In this document: one piece after another, positions 20,593-29,604 of the stretch
Numbering within the stretch: the stretch's first letter is position 1
Layout of the letters: each line of letters opens with the position of its first letter
DNA from: Sphingomonas abaci
Lineage (GTDB): Bacteria; Pseudomonadota; Alphaproteobacteria; Sphingomonadales; Sphingomonadaceae
Direction of reading: 5' to 3'
Length of the DNA stretch: 64,000 bases
Assembly: GCF_014199625.1 (NCBI RefSeq)
Contig: NZ_JACHNY010000003.1
Location: 186,001-250,000, forward strand
Position numbers and translations under genes: made by a program
The notes under the pieces: model-generated
Database searches by the model: none
The model's input: only the letters and a program-made list of their open reading frames with translations
Told to the model about the DNA's origin: nothing

Positions 20593-21394
20593 CGCGCGCG
20601 CCGCGATTGCGGCGGCGGCGGCGCGGTTCGGCTTTTCGGCCACGGCGCGGCTGGATGCCGAATTGCTGATGGCGCACGCGCTGGGGCTGTCGCGCGACCG
20701 GCTGCTGCTGACGCTGGACGATCATGTGGAGCCGCCGGGCTTTGCGAGCCTGGTCGACCGGCGGGCCGTCCACGAGCCGGTCGCCTATATTTTGGGCACG
20801 CGCGGCTTCTGGACGCTGGACCTGGCGGTAGGGCCGGGGGCGCTGGTGCCGCGCGCGGACAGCGAGACGGTGATCGAGGCGGCGCTGGCGCACTGGGCCG
20901 GACGGCCGCCCGCGACGATCCTGGACCTGGGGACGGGGCCGGGCACGCTGCTGCTGGCGCTGCTGTCCGAATGGCCGGACGCGGTGGGGTTGGGGGTCGA
21001 CCGATCGGCCGACGCGCTGGCCTATGCCCGGATCAACGCCGCGCCCTTTGGCGGGCGGGCGCGCTTCGTGCGGGGGGATTGGGACGCGGCGCTGGCCGGC
21101 TCGTTCGACCTGATCGTCACCAACCCGCCCTATATCGGCACCGGTGAGGTGCTGGCGCACGAGGTCGCCGGGCACGAGCCCCCCGAGGCGCTGTTCGCGG
21201 GGCCGGACGGGCTGGACGATTACCGCCGGCTCGCCCCGGCGATCCGTCGGCGGCTGGCGCCGGGCGGCGCGGCGGTGATCGAAATCGGCTGGACCCAGGC
21301 CGACAGCGTCGGCGACCTGTTGCGCGACGAGGGCTTCGCCGTGGCCGTGCACCGCGACCTGGGCGGGCGGCCGCGTGCCCTGCTGGCCCGTTGA
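20585..21394 (+). CDS. prmC: RF glutamine N5-methyltransferase PrmC (HemK)
   Basis: SAM-dependent enzyme that methylates the GGQ glutamine of release factors; the gene overlaps prfA, its substrate's gene, by eight bases. The 269-residue protein has the helical N-domain with [14 protein letters not shown], the SAM loop [16 protein letters not shown] and the active-site TNPPY near residues 179-183. The length and layout are normal. Confidence 0.95.
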
Positions 21395-21659
21395 ACGGGC
21401 TGGCGACTTGAAGCGGGACGGTGCCAACGCCATATTTTGCTTGTGGGGTGGAGCCATCCCCCGCTATGGATGGCCATGGGGAACGCGACCATTGACGGAT
21501 TGTCAAGCGACGGCTTGTCAGGCAGCGACCCGCATCACCAGTCATGATGCCGCATATGTGGCGATGACGAACCCGGCGTAGCCCGAGCGGCACGCGGCAG
21601 GGCGGGGTGCATTCACAGGCCTAGGAGCCCGTTTTTGCGTTTGGCAAAGGACAACAAGC

Positions 21660-22628
21660 TTGATCAATAATCGGCAGGCCGGTCGTCGTCGCGGCCGGGG
21701 CGGTAATAACAACAACAACAGCCCGCGCCAGGGTGGCGGCGGGGGTCGCCCCGACAATGGCAACCGCATCGATAGCCGCGCGCGCGGCAATGCCAACCAG
21801 CTGTACGAAAAGTACAAGAATCTGGCCTCCGATGCGCAGCGCCAGGGCGACCGCGTCAACACCGAATATTACCTCCAGTTCGCGGACCATTATTTCCGCG
21901 TGCTGAGCGACCAGCGCGGCCGGTTCGAGGACCAGCAGCCGCGCCGCCCGGTGCAGGATTTCGACGCCGACGATCAGGACGAGTTCGGCGACGAGGGCGA
22001 GCCGATCCGTGCCGGCGAGCAGGATGGTCGTGGCGCGCAACGCGACTATCAGGGTCGCGAGCACCCTCGCCGCGAGGAGCGCGCCGAGCGCCAGGATCGC
22101 AGCGAGCGTCAGGACCGCAGCGAGCGTCAGGACCGGGGCGACCGCCTCGAGCGTGCCGAGCGTCAGGACCGAACCGAGCAGCGGGCCGATCGCCAGGATC
22201 GTCCGCGCCGCGCCGAGGGCGAGCGCCCGCGCCGCTGGGACCGCGACGAGCGCGCCGAGCGCGAGCCGGACCAGGCCGCCGCCGCACCAGCTGCGCCGGT
22301 CGAAGTCGCCGGCCAGCGCCGTTCCGACCCGCCGGTCGCGGGCGAGGATCTGGAGCAGCGCGCCGAGACCGTGATCGAGGCGGACGCGCCGCTCGCGGTC
22401 GAGGCGCCCGCCCCCCGCCGTCGCGGGCGTCCGCGGCGCGATGCGGCGGCGGCCGAGGCGGTGACGCCGGCCACCGACACGCCGGCTCCGGCGGCCGCGG
22501 CGAACGGCGTCGATGCGGATCGCCTGCCTCCCTCGCTCGGCATCGCCCCGGCCAACGACTCGGACGAGGCGCCCAAGCCGCGCCGTCGTCGCGTCCGCGC
22601 CGCCGCGCCGGACGCGGTCGCCGAATAA
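21660..22628 (+). CDS. DUF4167 domain protein
   Basis: A 322-residue, mostly disordered basic/acidic protein. The N-terminal ~90 residues hold the DUF4167 domain: an Arg/Gly/Asn-rich start (RRGRGGNNNNN), then ANQLYEKYKNLASDAQRQGD and TEYYLQFADHYFRVL. The middle (about 125-185) is a charged repeat built from ERQDR units, encoded in part by an exact 18-base tandem repeat. The C-terminus is Ala/Pro-rich with two basic RRRGRPRR/RRRRV patches, suggesting nucleic-acid binding. The start is TTG, preceded by AAAGGACAA. The function is unknown. Confidence 0.85.
   Translation: MINNRQAGRRRGRGGNNNNNSPRQGGGGGRPDNGNRIDSRARGNANQLYEKYKNLASDAQRQGDRVNTEYYLQFADHYFRVLSDQRGRFEDQQPRRPVQDFDADDQDEFGDEGEPIRAGEQDGRGAQRDYQGREHPRREERAERQDRSERQDRSERQDRGDRLERAERQDRTEQRADRQDRPRRAEGERPRRWDRDERAEREPDQAAAAPAAPVEVAGQRRSDPPVAGEDLEQRAETVIEADAPLAVEAPAPRRRGRPRRDAAAAEAVTPATDTPAPAAAANGVDADRLPPSLGIAPANDSDEAPKPRRRRVRAAAPDAVAE
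22099..22134 (+). repeat. 18-bp tandem repeat inside the DUF4167 gene
   Basis: GCAGCGAGCGTCAGGACC occurs twice back to back (22099-22116 and 22117-22134), flanked by degenerate copies from about 22073 to 22200. Each unit encodes a charged SERQDR-like hexapeptide, so copy changes stay in frame. Confidence 0.85.
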
Positions 22629-22654
22629 TCCGCCTCGCGACGCTGCGACGAACA

Positions 22655-22686
22655 GGCCGGTCCGCGATCCGCGGGCCGGCCTTTTT
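22655..22686 (+). terminator. rho-independent terminator after the DUF4167 gene
   Basis: GGCCGG-T-CCGCG, loop ATC, CGCGG-G-CCGGCC, then TTTTT at 22682-22686. It begins 27 bases after the stop and is the best intrinsic terminator in the window. It probably closes the hisS-to-DUF4167 region. Confidence 0.88.
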
Positions 22687-22698
22687 CACGACCGGGGC

Positions 22699-22977
22699 CT
22701 AATCCCGCCGGTGCACATCCTCGTCATGGCCCGAGCCGGAGCTGAGGAACAACAGTCCCATCAGCGCGCCGGCCAGCACCACCGATCCGCCGACTCCGCC
22801 CAGGATCGCGAACATGGTGACGAGGTGCAGCGGCCCCTGGAGATGCGCCATGCCGACGATCGCGGCGGCGGCGCAGAACGCGGCAGCCAGGATCATCCAG
22901 GCGAGCAGATGGCGATAACGCGCCCAGGCGTGCGCAGCCTGATCCGGATCATCCAGTCCCTTGGGCAAATCGTCCAT
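22699..22977 (-). CDS. small hypothetical membrane protein
   Basis: A 92-residue protein with a polar, acidic N-terminus (MDDLPKGLDDPDQAAHAWARY) and two transmembrane helices (about residues 25-45 and 52-78). It ends in a His/Asp-rich tail. No family is recognised. It lies tail-to-tail with the DUF4167 gene across the terminator and head-to-head with the CBS protein. Confidence 0.65.
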   Translation of the reverse strand: MDDLPKGLDDPDQAAHAWARYRHLLAWMILAAAFCAAAAIVGMAHLQGPLHLVTMFAILGGVGGSVVLAGALMGLLFLSSGSGHDEDVHRRD

Positions 22978-23050
22978 GCGCCATCATGTCATGCTTTCCT
23001 CGTCGGGCGAAACATGATCTGCTGAACGCACGATAGACGAGGAGGCGAGG

Positions 23051-23476
23051 ATGACGATCGCGGCGATCCTGGGGAAGGACCCGGTGCCGGTGGTGACGAT
23101 CCGGCGCGACGCGACGGTGGCGCGGGCGGTGGACCTGCTGGTCCAACACCGGATCGGCGCGGTGCCGGTGATGGACGGCGATACGGTCGCCGGCATCCTG
23201 TCGGAGCGCGACGTGGTGCGGCTGCTCGCCCGGGATCGGGAGGCGCTGGACGAACCGGTCGATTCCGTGATGACCGCGCCCGCGATCACCGTCGGCCGGG
23301 CCGAGCCGGTGATCGGCGCGTTGTCGCTGATGACCCGCCGCCGCATCCGCCATCTCCCGGTGGTCGAAGACGGGCGGCTGGTCGGCCTGGTGTCGATCGG
23401 CGACCTGGTCAAATATCGCATCGACCGGATCGAGGCGGAGGCCGCCGCGATGCGCGACTATATCCAGTCGGCCTGA
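23051..23476 (+). CDS. CBS-domain pair protein
   Basis: A 141-residue cytoplasmic protein made only of two CBS motifs. Motif one runs over residues ~10-65 (AVDLLVQHRIGAVPVMDG...GILSERDVVRLL). Motif two runs over ~75-130 (ALSLMTRRRIRHLPVVEDG...GLVSIGDLVKYRI). Such stand-alone Bateman modules bind adenine nucleotides or related ligands and regulate partners; no partner is evident here. AGGAGGCGAGG precedes the ATG. Its stop is four bases from that of the convergent deaminase gene. Confidence 0.85.
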   Translation: MTIAAILGKDPVPVVTIRRDATVARAVDLLVQHRIGAVPVMDGDTVAGILSERDVVRLLARDREALDEPVDSVMTAPAITVGRAEPVIGALSLMTRRRIRHLPVVEDGRLVGLVSIGDLVKYRIDRIEAEAAAMRDYIQSA

Positions 23477-23480
23477 GGGA

Positions 23481-24503
23481 TCAGGCGACCGGCTGGGGCA
23501 TCGCCGCATAGGCGTCGAGCCGCGTGAGATGGTCGGCGACCACATCGTCGGGCAGGAAGCTGCCGAGGAAGCTGTTGCGCGCCAGCCGGACCAGATCGTC
23601 CTTCGACAAGCCCCGCGCCTCCGCGGCGGCGATGTAATTGTCGGCGACATAGCCGCCGAAATAGGCGGGGTCGTCGGAATTGATCGTCGCGCGCAGCCCC
23701 TCGCGCAGCATCCGGTCGATCGGGTGGTCGTCCATCGTGTCGACCACGCACAGCTTCAGGTTGGACAGCGGGCAAACGGTCAGCGTCATGGCGGTGCGCG
23801 CCAGGCGGGCGGTCAGCGCGGCATCTTCCAGGCTGCGATTGCCATGGTCGAGCCGATCGATCGCAAGCAGGTCGAGCGCCTGGACGACATAGGCGGGCGG
23901 CCCTTCCTCGCCGGCATGGGCGACGCTCTTCAGGCCCAGCGCACGGGCGGCAGCGAAGACGCGCGCGAACTTCTCCGGCGGATGGCCCAACTCGGACGAA
24001 TCCAGTCCCACCGCCTCGATCCGGTCGAGCCAGGGGCGCGCCATCTCCAGCGTCGCGAAGGCGTCGTCCTCGTCCAGATGGCGCAGGAAGCTCATGATGA
24101 GACGCGAGGTGATGCCATGCTTCGCCTCGGCTTCCTCCATCGCGGAAAGTAGGCCGGAAATCACGGTGTCGAAGGCGATGCCGCGCGCGGTGTGGGTCTG
24201 CGGATCGAACATGATCTCGGCATGGACGACGCCGTCCTGGGCCACCCGGTCGAAATAGGCGGCGGCGAGGTCGTGGAAGTCTTGGCTGTGGATCAGGACG
24301 TTCGCGCCCTGATAATAGATGTCGAGGAAATCCTGGAGCCGGGTGAAGCTATAGGCGGCCCGCACCGCCTCCACCGAGTCGAACGGGATGGCGATGTTGT
24401 TGCGTCGGGCGAGCGCGAACATCAGTTCAGGCTCGAGGCTCCCCTCGATATGCAGGTGGAGTTCCGCCTTGGGCAGGCCGGCGATGAAGGCGCGCATGGT
24501 CAT
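23481..24503 (-). CDS. adenosine/adenine deaminase
   Basis: Zinc-dependent purine deaminase of the metallo-dependent hydrolase fold, 340 residues. It has the zinc ligands HLHIEGS (H16, H18) and the catalytic HAGEEG motif. The C-terminal INSDDPAYFGGY is more like the adenine deaminase branch than true adenosine deaminases, whose equivalent region is usually NTDDP followed by a different sequence. I therefore suspect adenine to hypoxanthine conversion (purine salvage), but the family assignment is firmer than the substrate. Confidence 0.85.
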   Translation of the reverse strand: MTMRAFIAGLPKAELHLHIEGSLEPELMFALARRNNIAIPFDSVEAVRAAYSFTRLQDFLDIYYQGANVLIHSQDFHDLAAAYFDRVAQDGVVHAEIMFDPQTHTARGIAFDTVISGLLSAMEEAEAKHGITSRLIMSFLRHLDEDDAFATLEMARPWLDRIEAVGLDSSELGHPPEKFARVFAAARALGLKSVAHAGEEGPPAYVVQALDLLAIDRLDHGNRSLEDAALTARLARTAMTLTVCPLSNLKLCVVDTMDDHPIDRMLREGLRATINSDDPAYFGGYVADNYIAAAEARGLSKDDLVRLARNSFLGSFLPDDVVADHLTRLDAYAAMPQPVA

Positions 24504-24696
24504 GCGCCCCTACATCGCGGCCATCGCCGGGCGGGGCAAGGGGCGTTGTCGCGGAAGAATGGGGGCACGCGACGACGCAGAGACTTTACTGAAGGACGAT
24601 GGTCGCCATCCGCGTGGTCTATGACTTATCGGAGGTTGGGAAGGCCGGCTGTGCCGCGGCCGACCTCCCTTCCCATCTTTACGCCTCCGCGTGAAA

Positions 24697-26010
24697 TCAG
24701 ATCGCCGCCAAGGCTTGATCGAAGTCCGCGATCAGGTCGTCGGCATCCTCCACCCCGATCGAGATGCGGACCAGATTGTCGGTGATCCCCAGCGCCTGCT
24801 TGCGGGCCTCGGGCACCGACAGGTGGGTCATCGCCGCCGGGTGGCTAGCCAGCGTCTCGGTGCCGCCCAGCGACACCGCCAGCTTGGCGATGCGGAGCGC
24901 GTCGAGGAACCGGAACGCCTCGGCCTCGCCGCCCTTGACCAGCAGCGAGAAGGTCGAGCCCGCCCCCGTACAGTGGCGGTCGTAGATGTCCTTCTGCCGC
25001 GCATCCTCGATGAAGCCCAGATAGCCCATCCGCTCGACCTTGGGGTGCTGGCGCAGGAAGGCGCAGACCTTGGCGGCATTCTCGCCCGCCCGGCTCATCC
25101 GCAATTCCAGCGTCTCCAGCGAGCGGAGCAGCATCCAGGCGGTGTTGGGGTCGCAGATCGTGCCGATCGTATTGCGCATCGACCGGATCACGTCGATCTG
25201 CGCCTTCTTGCCCAGCACGCCGCCCGCCACCAGGTCGCTATGCCCGCCGGCATATTTGGTCAGCGAGTAGACGACGATGTCCGCGCCGTGGCGGAGCGGC
25301 TGGTGCCAGAGCGGGCCCAGGAAGGTGTTGTCGATCGCGATCGGCGGCTTTTCCGCCCGGTCGGCGAAGATCGCGTCGCGGCTGGCGACCACCGCCTCGA
25401 CATCGACCAGTGCGTTGGTCGGGTTGGCCGGGCTTTCCAGATAGATGAGCGCGACGTTGCCGGTCGCCGCCTCGGCCAGGACGCGGTCGATCTCCGCGCG
25501 CGTCGCCCCGGCCGGGAAGTCGAGCCACTTGACCCCGAACTTGCCCAGGATGCGGCCGATCAGCGTCTCGGTCGCGGCATAAAGCGGGCCGCTATGGACG
25601 ATCGTGTCGCCAGGCTTGACCATCGATAGGAACAAGGTCGCGATCGCGGCCATGCCGGAGGAGAAGGCGAGCGCATCTTCCGCCTCTTCCCAGATCGCCA
25701 GCCGGTCCTCCAGGATCTCCTGATTGGGGCCGTTGAAGCGCGAATAGACCAGCCCCTCCGCGCCGCCCGGCCGCTTGCCGGTCACGCCTTCGAAATGGCG
25801 CTTGCCGGCGGCGGCATTGGGGAAGACGAAAGTGGAGGTGAGGAAGATCGGCGGTTTGAGCGACCCTTCCGACAGCGACGGGTCATAGCCATGGCCCATC
25901 ATCAGCGTCGATGGCTTCAGCTTGCGGTCGCCGATCCGGGCGGGTTCGGTGATCGGCGAGCGGTTCGCGTCGACACCGGTCATGTCGGCTTCGGTCTCGT
26001 CCATCGGCAT
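24697..26010 (-). CDS. cystathionine gamma-synthase/beta-lyase family PLP enzyme
   Basis: Fold-type I PLP enzyme of Cys/Met metabolism, 437 residues. The catalytic lysine is K252 in YSLTKYAGGHSDLVAGGV. Other family marks are SSGMAAIATLF, ESPANPTN, AIDNTFLGP and SLGGTETLASHPAAMTH. The N-terminal ~25 residues are an extra polar extension. The ATG at 26010 has a strong GAGGAG ribosome site. The family includes synthases, beta-lyases and methionine gamma-lyases, and the exact reaction cannot be fixed here. Both flanks carry the GCGGAGGCG-type repeats. Confidence 0.88.
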   Translation of the reverse strand: MPMDETEADMTGVDANRSPITEPARIGDRKLKPSTLMMGHGYDPSLSEGSLKPPIFLTSTFVFPNAAAGKRHFEGVTGKRPGGAEGLVYSRFNGPNQEILEDRLAIWEEAEDALAFSSGMAAIATLFLSMVKPGDTIVHSGPLYAATETLIGRILGKFGVKWLDFPAGATRAEIDRVLAEAATGNVALIYLESPANPTNALVDVEAVVASRDAIFADRAEKPPIAIDNTFLGPLWHQPLRHGADIVVYSLTKYAGGHSDLVAGGVLGKKAQIDVIRSMRNTIGTICDPNTAWMLLRSLETLELRMSRAGENAAKVCAFLRQHPKVERMGYLGFIEDARQKDIYDRHCTGAGSTFSLLVKGGEAEAFRFLDALRIAKLAVSLGGTETLASHPAAMTHLSVPEARKQALGITDNLVRISIGVEDADDLIADFDQALAAI

Positions 26011-26321
26011 GTGATTCTCCTCTTCCGTACCGCCTTGTACGCGCTGGAAAGTCTCAATGGAAACCATCTTGGCCCAATGGGGACATGGCGTGAAGACGGA
26101 TGATTCAACAGAAGGCGCAAAGGCGCGAAGGAAGAAGGCTTGTCCACGCGGAGGCGCGGAGACGCGGAGGTCCGTCGGTCTGCGGCGCAGCCGCCATCCT
26201 CCCTTCGTTCCTGGACCAGTCTTGGACCGGGTTGCTGGCAACCGCCGCTCGACCCGGAAATCGTCGCGCCTTCGTGCCTTCCCCGGACCCGCTTCTTCCT
26301 TCCCGCCTTCGCGCGAAAAAT
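26011..26321. other. 311-base repeat-rich gap
   Basis: No credible gene. The first ~90 bases hold the leader of the PLP enzyme gene. The rest is built of short purine-rich repeats (AAGGCGCGAAGG, CGCGGAGGCGCGGAGACGCGGAGG) and an inverted repeat listed separately. Confidence 0.5.
26120..26309. repeat. inverted repeat with 18-bp arms
   Basis: AAGGCGCGAAGGAAGAAG at 26120-26137 and its complement CTTCTTCCTTCCCGCCTT at 26292-26309 match at 17 of 18 positions, 154 bases apart. Between them lie CGCGGAGG direct repeats. A related TTTACGCCTCCGCGTGAAAT occurs at the other end of the same gene, near 24675-24695. Confidence 0.6.
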
Positions 26322-27092
26322 TCAGCCCACGCCGATCAAGGCGATCTGCCGCCCGTAATCCGCCTCGCCACGATGCGTCGCGCGGCGATAGGAATAGAAG
26401 CGCGCCTCGTCCGCGTACGTGTCGAGCCCCAGCGCATCGATCCGCCGCAGCCCGGCCGCGATCAGGCGGTGCGCGACATAGGCCTCCAGGTCGAAGCGGT
26501 GGTGCCCCGTCCGGCCCGAGGCGAAAAAGCGCTCGTTCGCCGGATCGGCCTCGGCGAAGCGGGCGAGGAAGGTATCGTCCACCTCGTAGCTGCGCCGGGC
26601 GATGCAGGGACCGATCGCGGCGGTGATGCGCTGGCGGTTCGCGCCCAGCGATTCCATCGCCGCGATCGTCGCGTCGGTCACGCCGGCCAGCGCGCCTTTC
26701 CATCCGGCATGGGCCGCGCCGACCACGCCCGCCTGGACGTCGGCGAGCAGCACCGGCGCGCAGTCGGCGGTCAGGATGCCGAGCAGCAGCCCCGGCCGCC
26801 GCGTCGCCATGCCGTCGGCATGGGGGCGGTCGTCGTCGGAAAAGGGCGAATGGATGGTGACGACATCGGCCGAATGGACCTGGTAGAGCGTCTGGAGCGT
26901 GGCGCCGGGCAGCACCGCCGCCACCGCCCGCGCACGGTTCTCGGCGAGTTCGGGCGAGATGGCGGCCTGCCCGCGCCGGCCCAGGTCCAGGCCCGCCGTG
27001 ACCCCGGTCGACACGCCGCCGCGCCGGCCGAGAAAGGCGTGCGGCACGCCGTCGAGCACGCCGCTGCGGATCGTGTCCACGCCGTCGGTCAC
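26322..27092 (-). CDS. pgeF: peptidoglycan editing factor PgeF / laccase-domain protein
   Basis: YfiH-family copper- or zinc-dependent enzyme (256 residues). Members act as purine nucleoside phosphorylase/adenosine deaminase, and in E. coli as a peptidoglycan precursor editing factor. It has the family pattern LGRRGGVSTGVTAGLDLG near the start, HSADVVTIHSPF, GILTADCAPVLLAD, GAAHAGWKG and IGPCIARRSYEV. The start is GTG, overlapping the GNAT stop as GTGA. It is the last gene of the lgt-midA-GNAT-pgeF unit. Confidence 0.93.
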   Translation of the reverse strand: MTDGVDTIRSGVLDGVPHAFLGRRGGVSTGVTAGLDLGRRGQAAISPELAENRARAVAAVLPGATLQTLYQVHSADVVTIHSPFSDDDRPHADGMATRRPGLLLGILTADCAPVLLADVQAGVVGAAHAGWKGALAGVTDATIAAMESLGANRQRITAAIGPCIARRSYEVDDTFLARFAEADPANERFFASGRTGHHRFDLEAYVAHRLIAAGLRRIDALGLDTYADEARFYSYRRATHRGEADYGRQIALIGVG

Positions 27093-27601
27093 AGCGTCCG
27101 TCGCATGATATCGTCCTCGTCGGCATGGTCGCCGACCATGAAGGTGTAGCGTCCGATCCGCTCGAACCCATAGCGTTGGTAGAAGCGCCGGGCGCGGGCA
27201 TTGTCGACATAGACCGACAGGAACATCTCGGTCGCGCCGCGGTCACGCGCGGTGGCCAGCGCCCAGTCCATCATCGCTGGCGCGATGCCCCGACCGTGAT
27301 AGGCGGCATCGACATAGAACTGGCGCAGCTCGATCGCCGGACCCCGGCGCTCCACGGCGAAGCTCGCCGGGCCGAGTTTGATGAAGCCGACCAACGTGCC
27401 GTCCGCCTCCGCCAGGTGGAAGGCATAGGCGGGATCGGCGATCTCCGCCTGCCAAGCCTGGATGGTCATCGGATCGAGGAACGCCGCGAGGTCGGCGGGC
27501 GCGTAGAGATGGCCAAAGGTCGCGGTGAAGCTGGCGGCGAACAGCGCGCGGATCGCGGGCGCGTCCGCCGGGATGGCGTCGCGATAGAGCATTTCGGTCA
27601 T
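27089..27601 (-). CDS. GNAT-family N-acetyltransferase
   Basis: A 170-residue acetyl-CoA-dependent transferase. It has the central beta4/motif A region FYVDAAYHGRGIAPAMMDWALATARDRGATEM with the acetyl-CoA loop YHGRGIA, and the motif B end VDNARARRFYQRYGFERIG. The target is unknown. It overlaps both neighbours by four bases (ATGA with midA, GTGA with pgeF), so it is tightly coupled within the lgt operon. Confidence 0.9.
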   Translation of the reverse strand: MTEMLYRDAIPADAPAIRALFAASFTATFGHLYAPADLAAFLDPMTIQAWQAEIADPAYAFHLAEADGTLVGFIKLGPASFAVERRGPAIELRQFYVDAAYHGRGIAPAMMDWALATARDRGATEMFLSVYVDNARARRFYQRYGFERIGRYTFMVGDHADEDDIMRRTL

Positions 27602-28656
27602 CCGAAGGCCGCCGGCTCGGGCCAGTCCCTGGCGGTCAGCGCCAGCACCTTGAACAGCGCGCCCATGCCGTTCACCAGCCGCATCCGGTCGGCGGCGATC
27701 GCCTCGGCCCGGTCGGGGGCGTGGCGGGCAAGCGCCGCGGCGCGCGAGTCGATGCCCAGCCGCACCAGCCACTCGGCCTGTTCCATCGGCCCCCAGGCGG
27801 AGAGGCCCGCCGTCTGGCCCGCCGCCGCCAGCGTGGTGAAGTCGACATGCGCGGTCAGGTCGTGCTCGCCCGGCGCCTCATAGGGATTGGCGAAGCCGTG
27901 GCGCTTCACCGCCTGCAATGTCTCGCCGAGCGCCGGGCCCTCATAGCCATAATCGATCGCGAGCAGCGCGCCGCCCTGCGCGGCGATCCGCCGGCCGAGC
28001 GATCGCATGATCCCGATGGCGGCGGGGGCGACCTCCAGGATCGAGCCGATGGCCGCATCGCGCAGCGGCTCCGGAATCACCGTGTCGGGCACCGGCTTGC
28101 CGGCGATCGGCAGGAACAGCGTGTCCTGGCAGGCGATCAGCCGCTCGTGCCACTGGTCGCGGCGAACGAGCTGGCGGATCGGCAGCGCGTCGAAGAACTC
28201 GTTGGCGACGACGATCAGCGCGCCCTCGGCCGGCAGCGTCTCGACCGAATCATGGAAGGTCGCGTCCGCCACCCGCTCGGCCTGCGCCGCGCGCAGCACC
28301 GGGCTGGTCTCGACGAGATGGACGGGCGGGGTGAAGCCGGCGCGCGCCATCGCCCGCCTGGCATCGGCGGCCAGCGTGCCGCGACCGGGCCCCAGCTCGA
28401 CCCAGTGGCAGGCGGGCCGGCCGGCGCGGTCCCACAGATCGGCGCACCACAGGCCGACCAGCTCGCCGAACATCTGGCTGATTTCCGGCGCAGTGACGAA
28501 ATCCCCGCCCGCGCCCAGCGGGTCGCGGGTGGCGTAATAATGGGCATTGGCCGCGCCCATGAACTGGGCGAGCGAGATCGGGCCGGCCAGCGCGATGGCG
28601 CGCGCCAGCCGCTCGGGAAGGGCCGGCTCGGCGGGATCGGGAGACGTGTCGGTCAT
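27598..28656 (-). CDS. MidA/NDUFAF7-family SAM-dependent methyltransferase
   Basis: DUF185 protein of 352 residues. Mitochondrial relatives (NDUFAF7/MidA) dimethylate an arginine of a complex I subunit, so a role in NADH dehydrogenase assembly is possible. Motifs seen are GDFVTAPEISQMFGELVGLW at the N-terminus, the SAM-site ELGPGRGTLAADARRAM, and the family signature VANEFFDALPIRQLV. It begins four bases after the lgt stop. Confidence 0.92.
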   Translation of the reverse strand: MTDTSPDPAEPALPERLARAIALAGPISLAQFMGAANAHYYATRDPLGAGGDFVTAPEISQMFGELVGLWCADLWDRAGRPACHWVELGPGRGTLAADARRAMARAGFTPPVHLVETSPVLRAAQAERVADATFHDSVETLPAEGALIVVANEFFDALPIRQLVRRDQWHERLIACQDTLFLPIAGKPVPDTVIPEPLRDAAIGSILEVAPAAIGIMRSLGRRIAAQGGALLAIDYGYEGPALGETLQAVKRHGFANPYEAPGEHDLTAHVDFTTLAAAGQTAGLSAWGPMEQAEWLVRLGIDSRAAALARHAPDRAEAIAADRMRLVNGMGALFKVLALTARDWPEPAAFG

Positions 28657-28660
28657 CGGC

Positions 28661-29539
28661 TCAGGCGACGCTCTCGGTACCCCAGGTCGGTTCGACCCGC
28701 ACCCGCCGCTTCGCCGCCGTCGCCATCAGATACGCGCCGCCCAGGATCATCGGCACGCACAGCCACTGGCCCATGTGCAGGCCGGTATGCTCGGCGAAGG
28801 CGCGTAGCTGGCTGTCCGGCTCGCGGAAGAATTCGACGACGAAGCGGGCGCAGCCGTAACCGACCAGGAACAGCCCGACCAGTTTGCCCGGATCATAGCG
28901 CGCCTTGGTCCGCCAGAAGGCGAAGCTCATGACGGCGAGGAGCAACAGCCCCTCCAGCGCTGCTTCGTAGAGCTGGCTCGGATGGCGGGCGGGATCGATC
29001 ATGCCATAGGGGACGGTGTGCGGGAAGACGATCGCCCAGGGCACGTTCGCCGGCTTGCCCCAGAGCTCGCCGTTCACGAAATTGGCCAGCCGGCCGAAGA
29101 ACAGCCCGAACGGCACCACGCAGGCGACATAGTCGTGGATGCGCAGCCAGTTGAGCTTGTTCTTGCGCGCAAACAGGATGATCCCGACCATGGTGCCGAT
29201 CGCGCCGCCATGGAAGGACATGCCGCCGTCCCACAGCCGCAGGATACGGAGCGGATGGAGGAACATCTCCGGCGCGTAGAAGGTCACATAGCCCAGCCGT
29301 CCGCCCAGGATGATGCCGAGCGTCGCATAGAAGACCAGGTCGTCGGCATGGCGCCGCGCCATCGGTGCGCCCGGCTGGTCGAGCATCCTCAGCAGCATCC
29401 ACCAGCCGATCAGGATGCCGGCGATATAGGCCAGGCTGTACCAGCGCAGCGTGAAGAAGCCGATGCTGAACACGTCCGGGTGCAAGCCCAGATCCTCGAA
29501 CCGGATATGTCCCGCAGCGGCGGCGATAAAGTAGATCAA
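28661..29539 (-). CDS. lgt: prolipoprotein diacylglyceryl transferase
   Basis: Inner-membrane enzyme that moves diacylglycerol from phosphatidylglycerol onto the lipobox cysteine of prolipoproteins. The 292-residue protein has about seven membrane helices and the signature motifs [12 protein letters not shown] and [21 protein letters not shown]. These include the essential HGG and the GRxxNFxNxE block. It is the first gene of the unit lgt-midA-GNAT-pgeF. Confidence 0.96.
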   Translation of the reverse strand: MIYFIAAAAGHIRFEDLGLHPDVFSIGFFTLRWYSLAYIAGILIGWWMLLRMLDQPGAPMARRHADDLVFYATLGIILGGRLGYVTFYAPEMFLHPLRILRLWDGGMSFHGGAIGTMVGIILFARKNKLNWLRIHDYVACVVPFGLFFGRLANFVNGELWGKPANVPWAIVFPHTVPYGMIDPARHPSQLYEAALEGLLLLAVMSFAFWRTKARYDPGKLVGLFLVGYGCARFVVEFFREPDSQLRAFAEHTGLHMGQWLCVPMILGGAYLMATAAKRRVRVEPTWGTESVA

Positions 29540-29604
29540 GGCTTTTCCCTCAGGCTTGTGGCCTCCATAGTGGCGGCAGGCAACAAGACCAAGCGGAGAG
29601 ACGG

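Noticed and set aside
26011..26100. Possible SAM-type riboswitch before the Cys/Met PLP gene
   Set aside because: The leader holds only a small GTAC-type hairpin near GTACAAGGCGGTAC. I cannot match it to a known SAM riboswitch core, so I do not call one.
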